DNA of 64,000 bases. Origin: Bacteroidetes bacterium endosymbiont of Geopemphigus sp. GTDB taxonomy: Bacteria; Bacteroidota; Bacteroidia; Flavobacteriales; Blattabacteriaceae. Below the pieces are notes generated by a model that made no database searches, was not told the DNA's origin, and was given only the letters and a program-made list of their open reading frames with translations. The first letter of the stretch is position 1; every line of letters starts with the position of its first letter. The DNA lies in NCBI RefSeq assembly GCF_002904345.1, contig NZ_PEIH01000005.1:302449-366448 (forward strand), given 5' to 3'. Below, piece by piece: positions 16,508 through 25,863 of this stretch. The position numbers and the translations under genes are program-made.

Positions 16508-18598
16508 CTATTTTGAACCGGATAAAGCCTCAAGAGAGGCTTTTTGCACAACTCTCGAAGAACTTTTACTACCTTTTTTAAAAATATTTGTAAAATCTTT
16601 TCTGTTGTTTAATTCAGATAATTTTATGATAGCAAAAGCTTGTACAAGATTCTTAGTATCGTTTTGCGCCATATCCAGTATTATGGGAAGCGCTTTTTTT
16701 CTCGTTTTATTATCCTTGAGATTCAGATAATTTAAGGATAAGATCCGCAAGCCATAGTAGTTATCTTTCAATGCTTTGATAAGCATTTCTTGTCCTTTTC
16801 CAAGGTGCTCCTCTGAAGCGCTTATATATTTTAAGGCCTCATATCGATCAAAAAATCCAGAGGCATATTTATACTGAAATATCCAATCTTTTAGACTTTT
16901 ATGACTTTCAACGTTTGCAAGCAAGACATGGTCGGGATCGGGATTTACCAAAGCGGGCTCTTGAGGAAAATCTAAATAAAATATGTTTTCTTTCTTCTTT
17001 CTTACCCAAAACTCACGATGTTCTTTACTTCCGTCTTTTCGATAAATATCTACACTATAGGGGAACTCAAAAATCGGCTCGTCTTGTGTTTGTGCAATAG
17101 CAAGTACTATTTTCCCGCTCCCTTTATCATAAGTTTGACGAATATCAAGCTTTGGATGTCCGTATCCACAATACCATTGATTGAAAAACCAATTAAGATC
17201 TTTTCCGCTAATCTCTTCCAAAGCGATGCGCCACTGATGGGCCTCGGCAGTATCAAAGCAGTGATTGACAAGGTATTTTTTCATAGCGGCGAAAAAAACA
17301 TCATCGCCCAGATACTTGTGTAACATATGAAGAATTTCACTTCCCTTGTTATAAGAAACCGTATCAAATATATCTTCTCTTTTGTCGTAGTAAAAGCGTA
17401 CCAGATTGTTTTTAAAACCTTTTTTGGAAAAATAGCCCATTAAGTTTTTTAAACGTTCGCTCTCGGCATAATCTTTTCCGTATTTATATTCATACCAAAG
17501 ATATGTGCCGTAGGTGGCGAAAGATTCATTGAGTGTAAGATTGCTCCAGCTCTCGGCTGTCACTAGATCTCCAAACCAATGATGGAAGGTCTCGTGTGCG
17601 ATGGTTCCTTCCCAGGAATTTTCTCCCGCTTCTTCCTCAATTACCTCATAAGCCATTTCCGAATGCGAGACGGCTGTTGTATTTTCCATGGCGCCACTTA
17701 CAAAATCGCGAACAATCATCTGATCATATTTTGGCCAAGGGTATTTTATCTGGGTGATTCTCGAAAAGAAATCTAACATTTCCGGAGTGTTTCCAAAGAT
17801 TTTTTTAGCATAAGGCGCATACCTTTTTTCAAGGTAATAATTCACGGGAACCTCATTCCATTGGTCCTTTACTATGGCAAATTCTCCTATCCCTATAAAA
17901 AATAGATAGGGGGCATGGGGCAAATCCATTTTCCAGTAATCCGTTCGTGTGCCGTCATTGTTTTTCACTTGCTCTTTAAGTAGACCGTTGGAAAGTGTTA
18001 TAAAACGATCGGGTACGGTTAAATATATTTCTTGTGTGCTTTTTTGATTGGGTTTATCAATAGTTGGAAACCATGCGCTGTTGGATTCGGTTTCTCCTTG
18101 TGTCCATATTTGAGTGGGCTTATTGGGATCTTTTCCGTCGGCATTGATAAAATAAATTCCTTTAGCGTATTTGATCGCTTCACTGCCTTCTTCTTTTACG
18201 TCTTCCGGTCGGGCTGTATAGTTTATATAGATTGTGTAATTGTTTTGACGGTTGTAGATTTTATCAAGTTGAATTTTCAGGATTTTTCTATCATATTGGT
18301 ATTTTAATGAATTACCATTAATCGTTACCTCATGAATCAACATAGCTTTAGCATCAAGCGAGAGCTCTTGCACGGGATAAAAATGAGGTTGTACAGTTAA
18401 CCATTCTTCCCCATAGACTTGTTTCTTGGTGAAATCAAAGTGCAATCGAAGTTTTGTGTGTACCAGATCATTCACTTTTTCAGGTGTAGACCGATATTCT
18501 CGTCCGGCGCCATCGGTGCTACTTGTAGCGACTTGCTGAGCTGTTAAAAATTGAAAAATTAACAGTAAAAGAATAAATAAATAAATATTTTTTTTCAT
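16508..18598 (-). CDS. M1-family metallo-aminopeptidase, secreted
   Basis: A 696-residue zinc aminopeptidase. It begins with a signal peptide (MKKNIYLFILLLLIFQFLTA, likely cut after TAQ), so it acts in the periplasm or outside. The GAMEN exopeptidase motif is at about 302-306 and the zinc site HETFHHW at about 335-341, with the third ligand in NESFATY near 358. The C-terminal region (about 560-690) looks like helical HEAT-type repeats. Family members clip N-terminal residues from peptides, here probably for amino-acid scavenging. The gene starts 11 bases downstream of the thyA stop, so the two are likely co-transcribed. Confidence 0.95.
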   Translation of the reverse strand: MKKNIYLFILLLLIFQFLTAQQVATSSTDGAGREYRSTPEKVNDLVHTKLRLHFDFTKKQVYGEEWLTVQPHFYPVQELSLDAKAMLIHEVTINGNSLKYQYDRKILKIQLDKIYNRQNNYTIYINYTARPEDVKEEGSEAIKYAKGIYFINADGKDPNKPTQIWTQGETESNSAWFPTIDKPNQKSTQEIYLTVPDRFITLSNGLLKEQVKNNDGTRTDYWKMDLPHAPYLFFIGIGEFAIVKDQWNEVPVNYYLEKRYAPYAKKIFGNTPEMLDFFSRITQIKYPWPKYDQMIVRDFVSGAMENTTAVSHSEMAYEVIEEEAGENSWEGTIAHETFHHWFGDLVTAESWSNLTLNESFATYGTYLWYEYKYGKDYAESERLKNLMGYFSKKGFKNNLVRFYYDKREDIFDTVSYNKGSEILHMLHKYLGDDVFFAAMKKYLVNHCFDTAEAHQWRIALEEISGKDLNWFFNQWYCGYGHPKLDIRQTYDKGSGKIVLAIAQTQDEPIFEFPYSVDIYRKDGSKEHREFWVRKKKENIFYLDFPQEPALVNPDPDHVLLANVESHKSLKDWIFQYKYASGFFDRYEALKYISASEEHLGKGQEMLIKALKDNYYGLRILSLNYLNLKDNKTRKKALPIILDMAQNDTKNLVQAFAIIKLSELNNRKDFTNIFKKGSKSSSRVVQKASLEALSGSK

Positions 18599-18609
18599 GA
18601 TGACAAGTT

Positions 18610-19404
18610 TTATATCGCTACTTTTCCTTTAATATGCGAATAGGGAGCATAACCTTCTAAGCTAAAATCTTCAAATCGAAAATCGGATAAATTCGTTATT
18701 TTAGGGTTGAGACGCATTTTAGGCAATGAGCGTGGGCTTCGTTTAAGCTGTAGATGGATCTGTTCTACATGGTTATTGTAAATATGCGCATCGCCTAAGG
18801 TATAGATCAATTCTCCCACTTTAAGGCTGGTTATTTGCGTAATCATCATCAAGAGCAGTGCATACGAGGCGATGTTAAAAGGTACCCCAAGAAACACATC
18901 AGCGCTTCTTTGATAAAGATGCAATGAGAGTTTTCCATGAGCAACGTAAAATTGAAAGAGCAAGTGGCAGGGCGGTAACACCATAGCGGGCAACATACCT
19001 ACATTCCATGCCGATACCACTAAACGCCTGGAATCGGGATTATCGCGTATTTGTTTTATTACTTCGTCGATCTGATCGACATTTCCTCCCCGGGCGTCAG
19101 GCCAGGAACGCCACTGAAAACCATACACCGGTCCCAGTTCTCCTTTTTTATCAGCCCAGTGATCCCATATAGAAACTTTATTTTCTTGCAAGTAGCGAAT
19201 ATTGGTTTCTCCTCTGAGGAACCAGAGCAATTCATATATGATGGATTTTAAGTGAAGTTTTTTCGTGGTGAGCAGTGGAAAGCCCTCCGAGAGATCAAAG
19301 CGCATCTGATATCCGAAAATGCTCTTGGTCCCTGTTTGCGTACGGTCATTTTTTTCAATTCCTTTTTCAAGAATCGTATGCAAGAGTTTAAAGTATTGTT
19401 GCAT
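18610..19404 (-). CDS. thyA: Thymidylate synthase
   Basis: Makes dTMP from dUMP with methylene-tetrahydrofolate. The 264 residues are full length for the short bacterial Thy[48 protein letters not shown] and the active site [14 protein letters not shown] (nucleophilic Cys near 146), then [20 protein letters not shown] and GDAHIYNNH are all intact. It heads the minus-strand run that ends with folA, linking the two halves of the thymidylate cycle. Confidence 0.98.
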   Translation of the reverse strand: MQQYFKLLHTILEKGIEKNDRTQTGTKSIFGYQMRFDLSEGFPLLTTKKLHLKSIIYELLWFLRGETNIRYLQENKVSIWDHWADKKGELGPVYGFQWRSWPDARGGNVDQIDEVIKQIRDNPDSRRLVVSAWNVGMLPAMVLPPCHLLFQFYVAHGKLSLHLYQRSADVFLGVPFNIASYALLLMMITQITSLKVGELIYTLGDAHIYNNHVEQIHLQLKRSPRSLPKMRLNPKITNLSDFRFEDFSLEGYAPYSHIKGKVAI

Positions 19405-19611
19405 ATCAGAGATTTGTCAGGGACTAATATAGGGGATTTTTTTTACAGAGGATTTTTTGCATTGAATCAATACCTCTGAGTATTGTTTATGTAAGGTCAT
19501 GGAGAAATTCTTATTTATTTAATTTACAAGATAAGATTTATATAAATTTGTATCCTAAGTCGATACATTTAGTGAAATATCAGAAATAACTTGTATAAAA
19601 TTTTATAATTT
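19405..19611. other. Divergent intergenic region thyA / AEC transporter
   Basis: About 200 bases that must carry the start signals of thyA and the AEC transporter gene. TAAATTTG at 19543-19550 fits the Bacteroidota -7 box and lies some 60-80 bases upstream of the transporter start. I see no clear -33 TTG at the right distance. Confidence 0.3.
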
Positions 19612-20532
19612 ATGACGGTGGAGATTTGCATGCGTGTGGCTTTTTTAATAGGAATTACTCTTTTGGGATTTGCAGCGGGAAGAAAGTTGAAGATAGATCC
19701 CAAAGGCATAGCTAGTTTACTCATCTACGTTATTTCTCCTTTTGTGATTTTTTTACTCATCATGAATTCCTCCGCGCAACTGAGTTACCTGTATTTTACC
19801 CTAGTTACCTTTCTTTTCGGCTGTGTGATGGCTTTTTTGGCGCTTCATCTCGGGAAGATTTTTTTTAAGGATACGCGCGCACATCTATTGAGCTTTGCTT
19901 CTGGAACAGGGAATGTAAGTTATTTCGGGATTCCTTTGATCATGGGTCTTTTTGATAATAATAGTCTAGCGGTAGTGGTTTTCATCGTTATAGGGATCAA
20001 TTTGTATGAATTTTCTTATGGTTTTTACATCACTTGTTGTGGAAAACACAGTATAAAAAAGAGTATGAAAAAAATTTCTCGTCTTCCTATTATCTATGCA
20101 GCTATGGCGGGCATGCTGCTGAAATTTCTCGGGGTGGAAATTCATGAGATACTCGCTTCGGGTCTGGAATATTTTAAGGGGGCGTATAGCGTATTGGGGA
20201 TGATGGTCATAGGAATGACTTTGGGCAAATTTCGGAAATTTGAAATCGACTGGAAATTTACGGGGATGGCTATATTATGGAAGCATTTGATATTTCCTCT
20301 GTGTGCGATGGGGCTGATCTGGTTCTTCCTTGGCTCTAACTGGGAATATTTTTTCCTCTTGGTACTTGTTACTTCCATGCCTATGGCTGTTAACACAGTT
20401 GTGGTAGCCAATGAGTTGGCTGTACATCCGGAAAAAGCGGCCTTTTCGGTGGTTTTAAGCACGCTATTTTCTATAGTAACCATGCCTTGCGTGGTTTATT
20501 TTGTACATCTGGCCTCCGGAGTGCATTCCTGA
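19612..20532 (+). CDS. AEC-family transporter
   Basis: A 306-residue inner-membrane protein of the auxin efflux carrier family, with about ten spans. GFAAGRKLKIDPKGIASLLI near residue 20 and the conserved ISPFVIFLLIM helix match the N-terminal half; SGTGNVSYFGIPLIMGLFD near 100 and SMPMAVNTVVVANELAVHPE near 260 match the glycine/proline crossing helices. Substrates of bacterial members include malate and other small organic anions, so the substrate is unknown. An ATG six codons in (MRVAFLIG) is an alternative start. A second, dead member of the family is at 53505-54045. Confidence 0.88.
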   Translation: MTVEICMRVAFLIGITLLGFAAGRKLKIDPKGIASLLIYVISPFVIFLLIMNSSAQLSYLYFTLVTFLFGCVMAFLALHLGKIFFKDTRAHLLSFASGTGNVSYFGIPLIMGLFDNNSLAVVVFIVIGINLYEFSYGFYITCCGKHSIKKSMKKISRLPIIYAAMAGMLLKFLGVEIHEILASGLEYFKGAYSVLGMMVIGMTLGKFRKFEIDWKFTGMAILWKHLIFPLCAMGLIWFFLGSNWEYFFLLVLVTSMPMAVNTVVVANELAVHPEKAAFSVVLSTLFSIVTMPCVVYFVHLASGVHS

Positions 20533-20556
20533 AATAAGGTAGAATTCAATCGGAAA

Positions 20557-20582
20557 CCCTCTCATTTTCACGAAAGAGAGGG
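20557..20582. terminator. Hairpin after the AEC gene
   Basis: CCCTCTC (20557-20563) can pair with GAGAGGG (20576-20582) across a 12-base loop, 25 bases after the AEC stop. There is no T-tract on the plus side, so Rho-independent termination is doubtful; it may still act as an RNA 3' end. Confidence 0.35.
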
Positions 20583-20689
20583 CATAGCGCGTAAGAATTA
20601 TACAGCAAGCCTATTTGGAAAGCACTAAAATCGCGCCGGATGTTTTATTTTCTTATCCACAGCGCAAGAGAAGAAAATGATATTTTCCA

Positions 20690-22659
20690 TTAGAGATAAG
20701 AGAGTTTTTCGATTGAAAAAACTTTATTTACACGAGATTTGATTTTTTTTAATAAAAAGTCTCCGCCAAGATCGAGGGGCGTGATGAAACTAATCGTAAA
20801 ATTTTTATGATTGCTCTCGGTAGGTTTTACGGGAGTTTTTCCTGTGCCTGTTTCTGATAGCAGATTTTTAAAAAAAATCCCCAGGGGGCTATATGGAATT
20901 TCACTAAACTTATGTATGGCATTTTAGTAATATTCTGAAAGCTTATTTTGAATCGATGTTTTTTTTTGCTGCTGGCAAATATCACAATTTCCGCATTTTG
21001 CAGCGGATTTTTCTCCAAAAAAGCTTAGTAAGCTGATATTTCTCCAGACCTTTTACTGATATACATAAGAGAAAAGGGCTTTGAATTTCTTCATCTTCTG
21101 CTCGTTAATGAGTTGATACCCTTTCCAGTGCAGTGTTTGATTATTTTTACCCGGGCGCACTGATAAATAAGAAATGAATACCGGCTGATAAATATATTCA
21201 ATGTATTGATGGTCTTGAAGCTTATTCAAAATCTCCAAAAGTTGGGATTGCGATAAACCTGTGTCTTTTAAAATTTTTTCCATCAATAATTCTATAGTCT
21301 CATGTTCAGCCTTTGGATACCTTCTTAAGAAATACGCAAGAAATTTCCCGTGGGCATCGTTTTTTAGGGTCTGTGGTTTTATAGGATGTTTTCTTTTGCC
21401 TCGAATTTGCAGGTTTGTTTTTTGGATTAGTCGTCCTCTGTCTGTTTGCTCGAAGTGTTTAAGAAATTGCAGCGTTTTTTTCTTTTTCTGATGATAACGT
21501 TTTTCAAAAGTCGATAAATCAAAAACCACAGGTTTTTCCGAACGCTCACCAGGGTCGATATTATGATAATCATACAAGCACTCCTGGGGATTTTGTGATA
21601 TTCTTCTTTAGAGAGGAGTTCTTGTGACATATAACCTTGAATCCTTATCGCTTCGTGAGGATGGTACAAAAGTACTCTCCCAAAGCCGCTTTACCATTAC
21701 GTCCGGCACGTGTCCGATTTCCTGGAAATAGCTCTCTATGAATGTCGGTAGTTCCCAATGTACTGCTAATTCAACGTTGGTTTTATCGATGCCCATGCTA
21801 AAGGCGCTGGTGGCTAGCAGAATGTTTATGAAATTGTTATACCAATTTTCTTCTTTTTTTTTCCTGCAAGGAAAGTCCGGCATGATAATAAGCCGCCGCA
21901 AAACCTTCATCCGAGAGCCTACCGGCTAATTCTTGACTTTTAGCGCGGCTTCGAACATAAATCAGGGCGCTTTTTGGAGATGGATCCAGGTAATAAAGCA
22001 AGTCCCGCGATTTATTTTCAGAACGGATTAGCTTACAGATGATATTTTCTCTTTGAAAAGAACTCTGTATAAGTCGACCTTTTCTGAAATGTAGCTTTTC
22101 CATGATATCATTCGCCGTTTTGTGAGTAACACTTGCGCTAAGGGCCAGCAAGGAGGCTTTCGGTAAGCGCTCTCTTAAACGATGAATTAAGAGATAAGAA
22201 GGTCTAAAGTCGTATATCCATTGTGAAACGCAGTGGACCTCATCTACTGCTATAAAACTTATATTAAGTGTGCTGATTTTCTCCGAGAAAGCGTTTATTT
22301 TGAAGCCGCTCAGGAGATAAATACAAAAGCTTTACAGCTCCATAATGCAAGTTATCCATGAGAATTTCTTGCTCTCTCTGAGTTTGTCCGCTGTGTAAAT
22401 ATTCAGCAAGAACATTTTTCTTCCCAAGCCCGGCGGTTTGCTCGCGCATAAGAGCAAGCAGTGGCGAGATCACCAGTGTTAGACCTTCTCGCGTGATCGC
22501 CGGCAGCTGATAGCAAAGAGATTTGCCACCTCCGGTGGGCATCAGGGCTAAAACATCTTCATTGTTCAATACGCTTTTAATGATTTTTTCCTGGCAGAAT
22601 CTGAAACTTTCATATCCCCAGTATTTTTTAAAAGTTTTGGCGCATCCATAATTAGTCAA
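20690..22659 (-). pseudogene. recQ: ATP-dependent DNA helicase RecQ, pseudogene
   Basis: A nearly full-length recQ split by at least four frameshifts or stops. In order on the minus strand: 22264-22659 with the Walker A region LALMPTGGGKSLCYQLP; a DEVH-type box near 22235; 21837-22151 with LLALSASVTHKTANDIMEKL; 21608-21910 with STSAFSMGIDKTNVELAVHW-like and ESYFQEIGH (motif V/VI); 21053-21577, the winged-helix part (SQLLEILNKLQDHQYIEYIY); and at about 21010-21050 FFGEKSAAKCGNCDIC, the zinc site. After that only short stretches are open up to a stop at 20690, and I am unsure the last 150 bases belong to recQ. RecQ normally unwinds DNA during recombination and fork repair; recG at 54126-56231 remains intact. 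Confidence 0.93.
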
Positions 22660-23190
22660 ATATAAAAATAGATGTTCGATTTTATGGCCTTATTCCTGAA
22701 GAGAAATAATTTTTTTCTTCGTTCCGATGTATTAGATCTCTTTTACAATCGATTATTAACTTTTAGATCCTTTTAAAATGTTTTTCTTCAATAAAAAACA
22801 TCAGCTTAATTTATCGAATAACAAGCCTGTGAGTTTAAGTACAAAAAAGATGTATAAAATTTTATGTCAGGGTTACTAGCATGAAAGTAAAGTCTTTAGA
22901 TACAAATCTTAAATGCCTGCAAAGTATAATGTGAAGCTTTTGCCGAAAGTGAAATATAAGTCAAAGGCATTTAAGATTTGTAATATAATTTTGTATGTTT
23001 AAAAAGTAAACTATATTATTTTAATATACTGTATTTTAATTATTTAATTATAAATAAAAGTTATTAAAAAATATGAAGAAAATAAACAGGCAGTTAAGGT
23101 TTCAAAGAGATACCATCAAAACCCCTACCACTCTCAGAATAAAAAGATGAGCTACTCCATGGAGTATTATAAACAAAAAGAACTGCTTCT
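22660..23190. other. Non-coding AT-rich spacer with an 18-base inverted repeat
   Basis: No credible gene lies between the recQ start and the ankyrin remnant. The sequence is very AT-rich and holds one striking structure, the inverted repeat at 22901-22982 described separately. Confidence 0.6.
22901..22982. repeat. Perfect 18-base inverted repeat around a 46-base core
   Basis: TACAAATCTTAAATGCCT at 22901-22918 is the exact reverse complement of AGGCATTTAAGATTTGTA at 22965-22982. The core holds a further possible short pairing (GCAAAG at 22919-22924 with CTTTTGC near 22937). The whole unit of 82 bases could fold into one long hairpin. It lies upstream of dead recQ in a gene-free spacer. It could be a MITE-like element, an IS end pair or a structured RNA; no transposase is next to it. 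Confidence 0.75.
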
Positions 23191-23197
23191 TACATCT

Positions 23198-23230
23198 AAA
23201 GAGCAGGGTCGTGAAAGAAATCTGCTCTTT
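23198..23230. terminator. Hairpin at the 3' side of the ankyrin remnant
   Basis: AAAGAGCAG (23198-23206) pairs with CTGCTCTTT (23222-23230), a 9-base perfect stem with a 15-base loop. On the minus strand it follows the end of the ankyrin-repeat remnant and may be its terminator, although the T-run after it is short. Confidence 0.45.
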
Positions 23231-23625
23231 TAGCTTAGCCTTAGCCTATGTCTTTAGGACCCCGAAGGGGATTAATGATGTCCGTGTAGTTTCTTTCTTT
23301 AGCTAAATCTAGCGGAGTTTTCCCATCATTATCTTTAGCGTTTACTATTTTCAGCTTCTGCATCTATAAGATCCCTTACAATCTCTGTATAGCCTCTTAT
23401 AAGAACCTCATGAAGCGGATCCTAAATTATTATTTAGTAATTTACATCGACCTTTATACAGAAACGCACTGACAATATTTGTTAGGTTATTTATAACAGT
23501 TAAATGAAACGGAGTATAGCCATTTTTATCTTTAGCTTTATTATCAGCCCTTACATCTATAAGAGCGTTGATAGATTCTTTTTTGCCATTTAGCGTCCAT
23601 ATAGCAATTTTTTATTTTCATCTTC
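23230..23625 (-). pseudogene. Ankyrin-repeat protein remnant
   Basis: Minus-strand frames give at least two ankyrin repeats: GKKESINALIDVRADNKAKD followed by KNGYTPFHLTVINN (about 23500-23585), and GYTEIVRDLIDAEAENSK then DNDGKTPLDLAKERNYTDII (about 23270-23380). The G-TPLHxA and LL..GAD consensus positions are visible. Stops and frameshifts make it non-functional. Ankyrin proteins often bind other proteins and are common in host-associated bacteria. It may have been the C-terminal part of the secreted-protein gene just upstream (23640-24187). Confidence 0.75.
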
Positions 23626-23639
23626 ATAGCCTAGATTTA

Positions 23640-24187
23640 TTTTATTACAAATTTCTTGCTTACGATCTCATTATAAGGCACCTTAAATGCCAAAGAAGAG
23701 TCTTCTTCCGAGTTAGGAGTTCCTGTAAGTTGTAAAAGATCCTCTTTTTCAAATATCTTCTCGATGTTATCTTCAAGTTTAGTGCTTTGTTCTCATTTAC
23801 CGCAATCAAATCGGAGGGTATTATTTTTTTTCCGCCCCATCTTTGCATTTAATCTTTACATTAAATGACAGGTTTAAAGAGATATTATTTATAATATTCT
23901 CCGTAAAGTGTGTTTCTTTTGGTATATTATCCTCTAACCAATTAAATTTTACCTCATCTTCTCTTACTAGCTACTACCAGATAAAAAACAGTTTTTCCCT
24001 CATCAACAGGAATACCATTTAAGGCATATTTGATTTCTGTATTTGTTCCCTTTTTTAGGTTTATAAAGGAGTCTCCCTTGAGTTTGTCTGAAAGACCGCT
24101 GTTTTGATCTGTGCTTTAAATAGATGAGGAAAGGCTTATATTTAAAGAATCCTGACTTTCATCGGCTAATGAAAGAGAAAAAAACAT
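23640..24187 (-). pseudogene. Decayed secreted-type protein, copy A
   Basis: From ATG 24185-24187 the minus strand reads MFFSLSLADESQDSLNISLS, then SDKLKGDSFINLKKGTNTEI and KYALNGIPVDEGKTVFYLVV, with a stop and frameshifts, then KFNWLEDNIPKETHFTENII and SLNLSFNVKIKCKDGAEKK. I do not recognise the family. The hydrophobic start suggests export. It has a weaker paralogue directly upstream (copy B), and both share an LNGxP/A..EK or EGKT stretch. Downstream it runs toward ankyrin repeats. Confidence 0.5.
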
Positions 24188-24289
24188 ATTTTATTTGGCG
24201 ATTAGATCTCTTTACTTACTCTATAAGCTCTTCTCCTGTATGATAGGCCTTTTTGATCTCTATAAAAGAAAAGAAGAGCTTATAGTTAA

Positions 24290-24595
24290 AATATAGTTAC
24301 TCTCCACAGGTAACGTTTAGTATTATCCGATTTCTCCTCTGCAGGAGCTTTGCCATTAAGGATGTAACATAAGGTATTCTAACTTGGCGCAAGACTGATC
24401 TTTCCGATCCATTGAACTGCTTAGACACCAGGTTAACGCCCAAATCCTCTGGATGAGTAAATTCAGGAGCTGTTATTCCTATAACCTCAGAGGTGTTGTT
24501 TCTTACCACAAGAACGGTTTCTTCATCTTTTATATCCGCTCTTGCAGTAAAAATAGCAATAATATTTTATAAAAAAAATTATAATAGACTTTCAT
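24290..24595 (-). pseudogene. Decayed secreted-type protein, copy B
   Basis: From ATG 24593-24595 the minus strand gives MKVYYNFFYKILLLFLL, which looks like a signal peptide, then after a frameshift ARADIKDEETVLVVRNNTSE and VIGITAPEFTHPEDLGVNLV. Near 24300-24390 another frame reads NTLCYILNGKAPAEEKSDNT, which resembles YALNGIPVDEGKT in copy A. The family is unknown. It is divergent from the XRE/coiled-coil gene remnant. Confidence 0.45.
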
Positions 24596-24599
24596 AAAA

Positions 24600-25232
24600 G
24601 TGAAAAAAATATCTAATAACATAAATGTATTTAAAAAAATTTTTAGGCTAACTCAGGGCCAATTGGGTGATAAAATCGGTATAACAAGGCAGCAAATAGG
24701 TAATTATGAAATAGGAATAGGTACAATACCACTAGAAAGAATCATAATTTTTCATTAATACTTAACATAAGTATTAATGATCTGAGTAAATAATATAAAG
24801 ACTTTTCAAAAAAATTCTGTGACGCATGACGAGTTTCCGGAGTTGAATGAACCGCGATCGTTTTTATTTTATTCCAATAAAAGTCTTGCCAGTTGTAAAG
24901 TTCGCGGTAAAAGAGAGGAAATCATAAAAAATTTATTCAAACAACAAGATCATTTAAAATCAAAAAACAAGCAAATAGAGTGTTTTAAGCATCATATACA
25001 AGATTTTACATCGAATATGGAACGTGTCGTTTCAGGAAAATTTGAAATAATCAAAATAAAAGGCCAGATACTCGTCATGAAGGACAAGTTGCTCAAAGCA
25101 ATAGAGTAGGATTTAAAAAGTAAAGAAGAAACCCTAAAAAGCAAAGATCAGGTGCTATTGATGAAAGAAAAGATGGTAAAAAATAAAGAGGAGATGCTAA
25201 AGCGTTCCAAAGAACGTATTGAAAACTTGTAG
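24600..25232 (+). pseudogene. XRE-type HTH regulator with coiled-coil tail, broken
   Basis: The plus strand first reads RLTQGQLGDKIGITRQQIGN then YEIGIGTIPLERI, a clear Cro/C1-type helix-turn-helix (about 24647-24757). A frameshift follows, with ILNISINDLSK continuing in another frame, and stops near 24795. From 24819 an open frame (HDEFPELNEPRSFLFYSNKS) leads into a lysine/glutamate-rich coiled coil; a TAG at 25107 interrupts it, after which the same frame runs on as DLKSKEETLKSKDQVLLMKE to a stop at 25232, with repeating K-S-K-E/D heptad-like units. It was probably one DNA-binding protein of about 200 residues. The target is unknown. Confidence 0.7.
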
Positions 25233-25239
25233 GGTTGCA

Positions 25240-25863
25240 GGTTATCATAAGCTATTTATAGCTGTAAATTTTTATAAATTTATCTTACTAGAGTCTTTTA
25301 TAATAACAATCTGCAGGGAATTCTAGCTCCTCTAAAAACATTTTGCATCTGCATATAACTTACGTTTCTATTATTTACGGTAGTCCAGACGGTAAATGTC
25401 CTGACGATTCCGTTTTGTAAAGACAACCATATTAATCTACCGTGATGATTCCGCTTTGAGGATCATAAAAGCTTGTTTTTGTACCTCCTTTGATATTCAA
25501 CTTTACCATATTTCTCGTTCTGGTATGTAAGTTATCATTACTTAACCAACCTTGATCGTTATTATATCTTAAAAGTCCCACCCCCCCTCCATTAAGAAGT
25601 AACAAAAGTTTTCCAAAGATTTTGATTATTTTATTATTTCAGGCAATTCCATTTCTATCTGTCATGGGATTCCAGGTAGGTATTAGCGTGATTCCATTTG
25701 ATCATTCCTTTTTTTTCTTTCTCATCGCTCTTTTGATCACTACCTATTCTAATATCTCCCTTGACATCGAGCTTGCTTTTGGAACTTTAGTACCTATGCC
25801 CACTTGCGCCTGCAAAGATCCCGCGGCAATGAGAATAGCTAATAAAAATTCTTTTAATTTCAT
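25240..25863 (-). pseudogene. VGIGT-type secreted protein pseudogene
   Basis: ATG 25861-25863 begins MKLKEFLLAILIAAGSLQAQ, a signal peptide, followed by VGIGTKVPKAS, the pattern seen at the start of many Flavobacteriia surface proteins. After a frameshift it continues LDVKGDIRIGSDQKSDEKEK and GMIKWNHANTYLESHDR, then LRYNNDQGWLSNDNLHTRT and VKLNIKGGTKTSFYDPQSGI in other frames. The function of intact relatives is unclear (cell surface or tail-fibre-like). Several frameshifts and stops make it dead. Confidence 0.78.

Noticed and set aside
23153-23166. 14-base palindrome TACTCCATGGAGTA
   Set aside because: Palindromes of this size are expected by chance in 64 kb; no repeat copies or flanking genes give it meaning.
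24600-25232. Toxin-antitoxin or phage repressor system
   Set aside because: An XRE domain is present, but no toxin-like partner or phage gene lies nearby, and the gene is broken.
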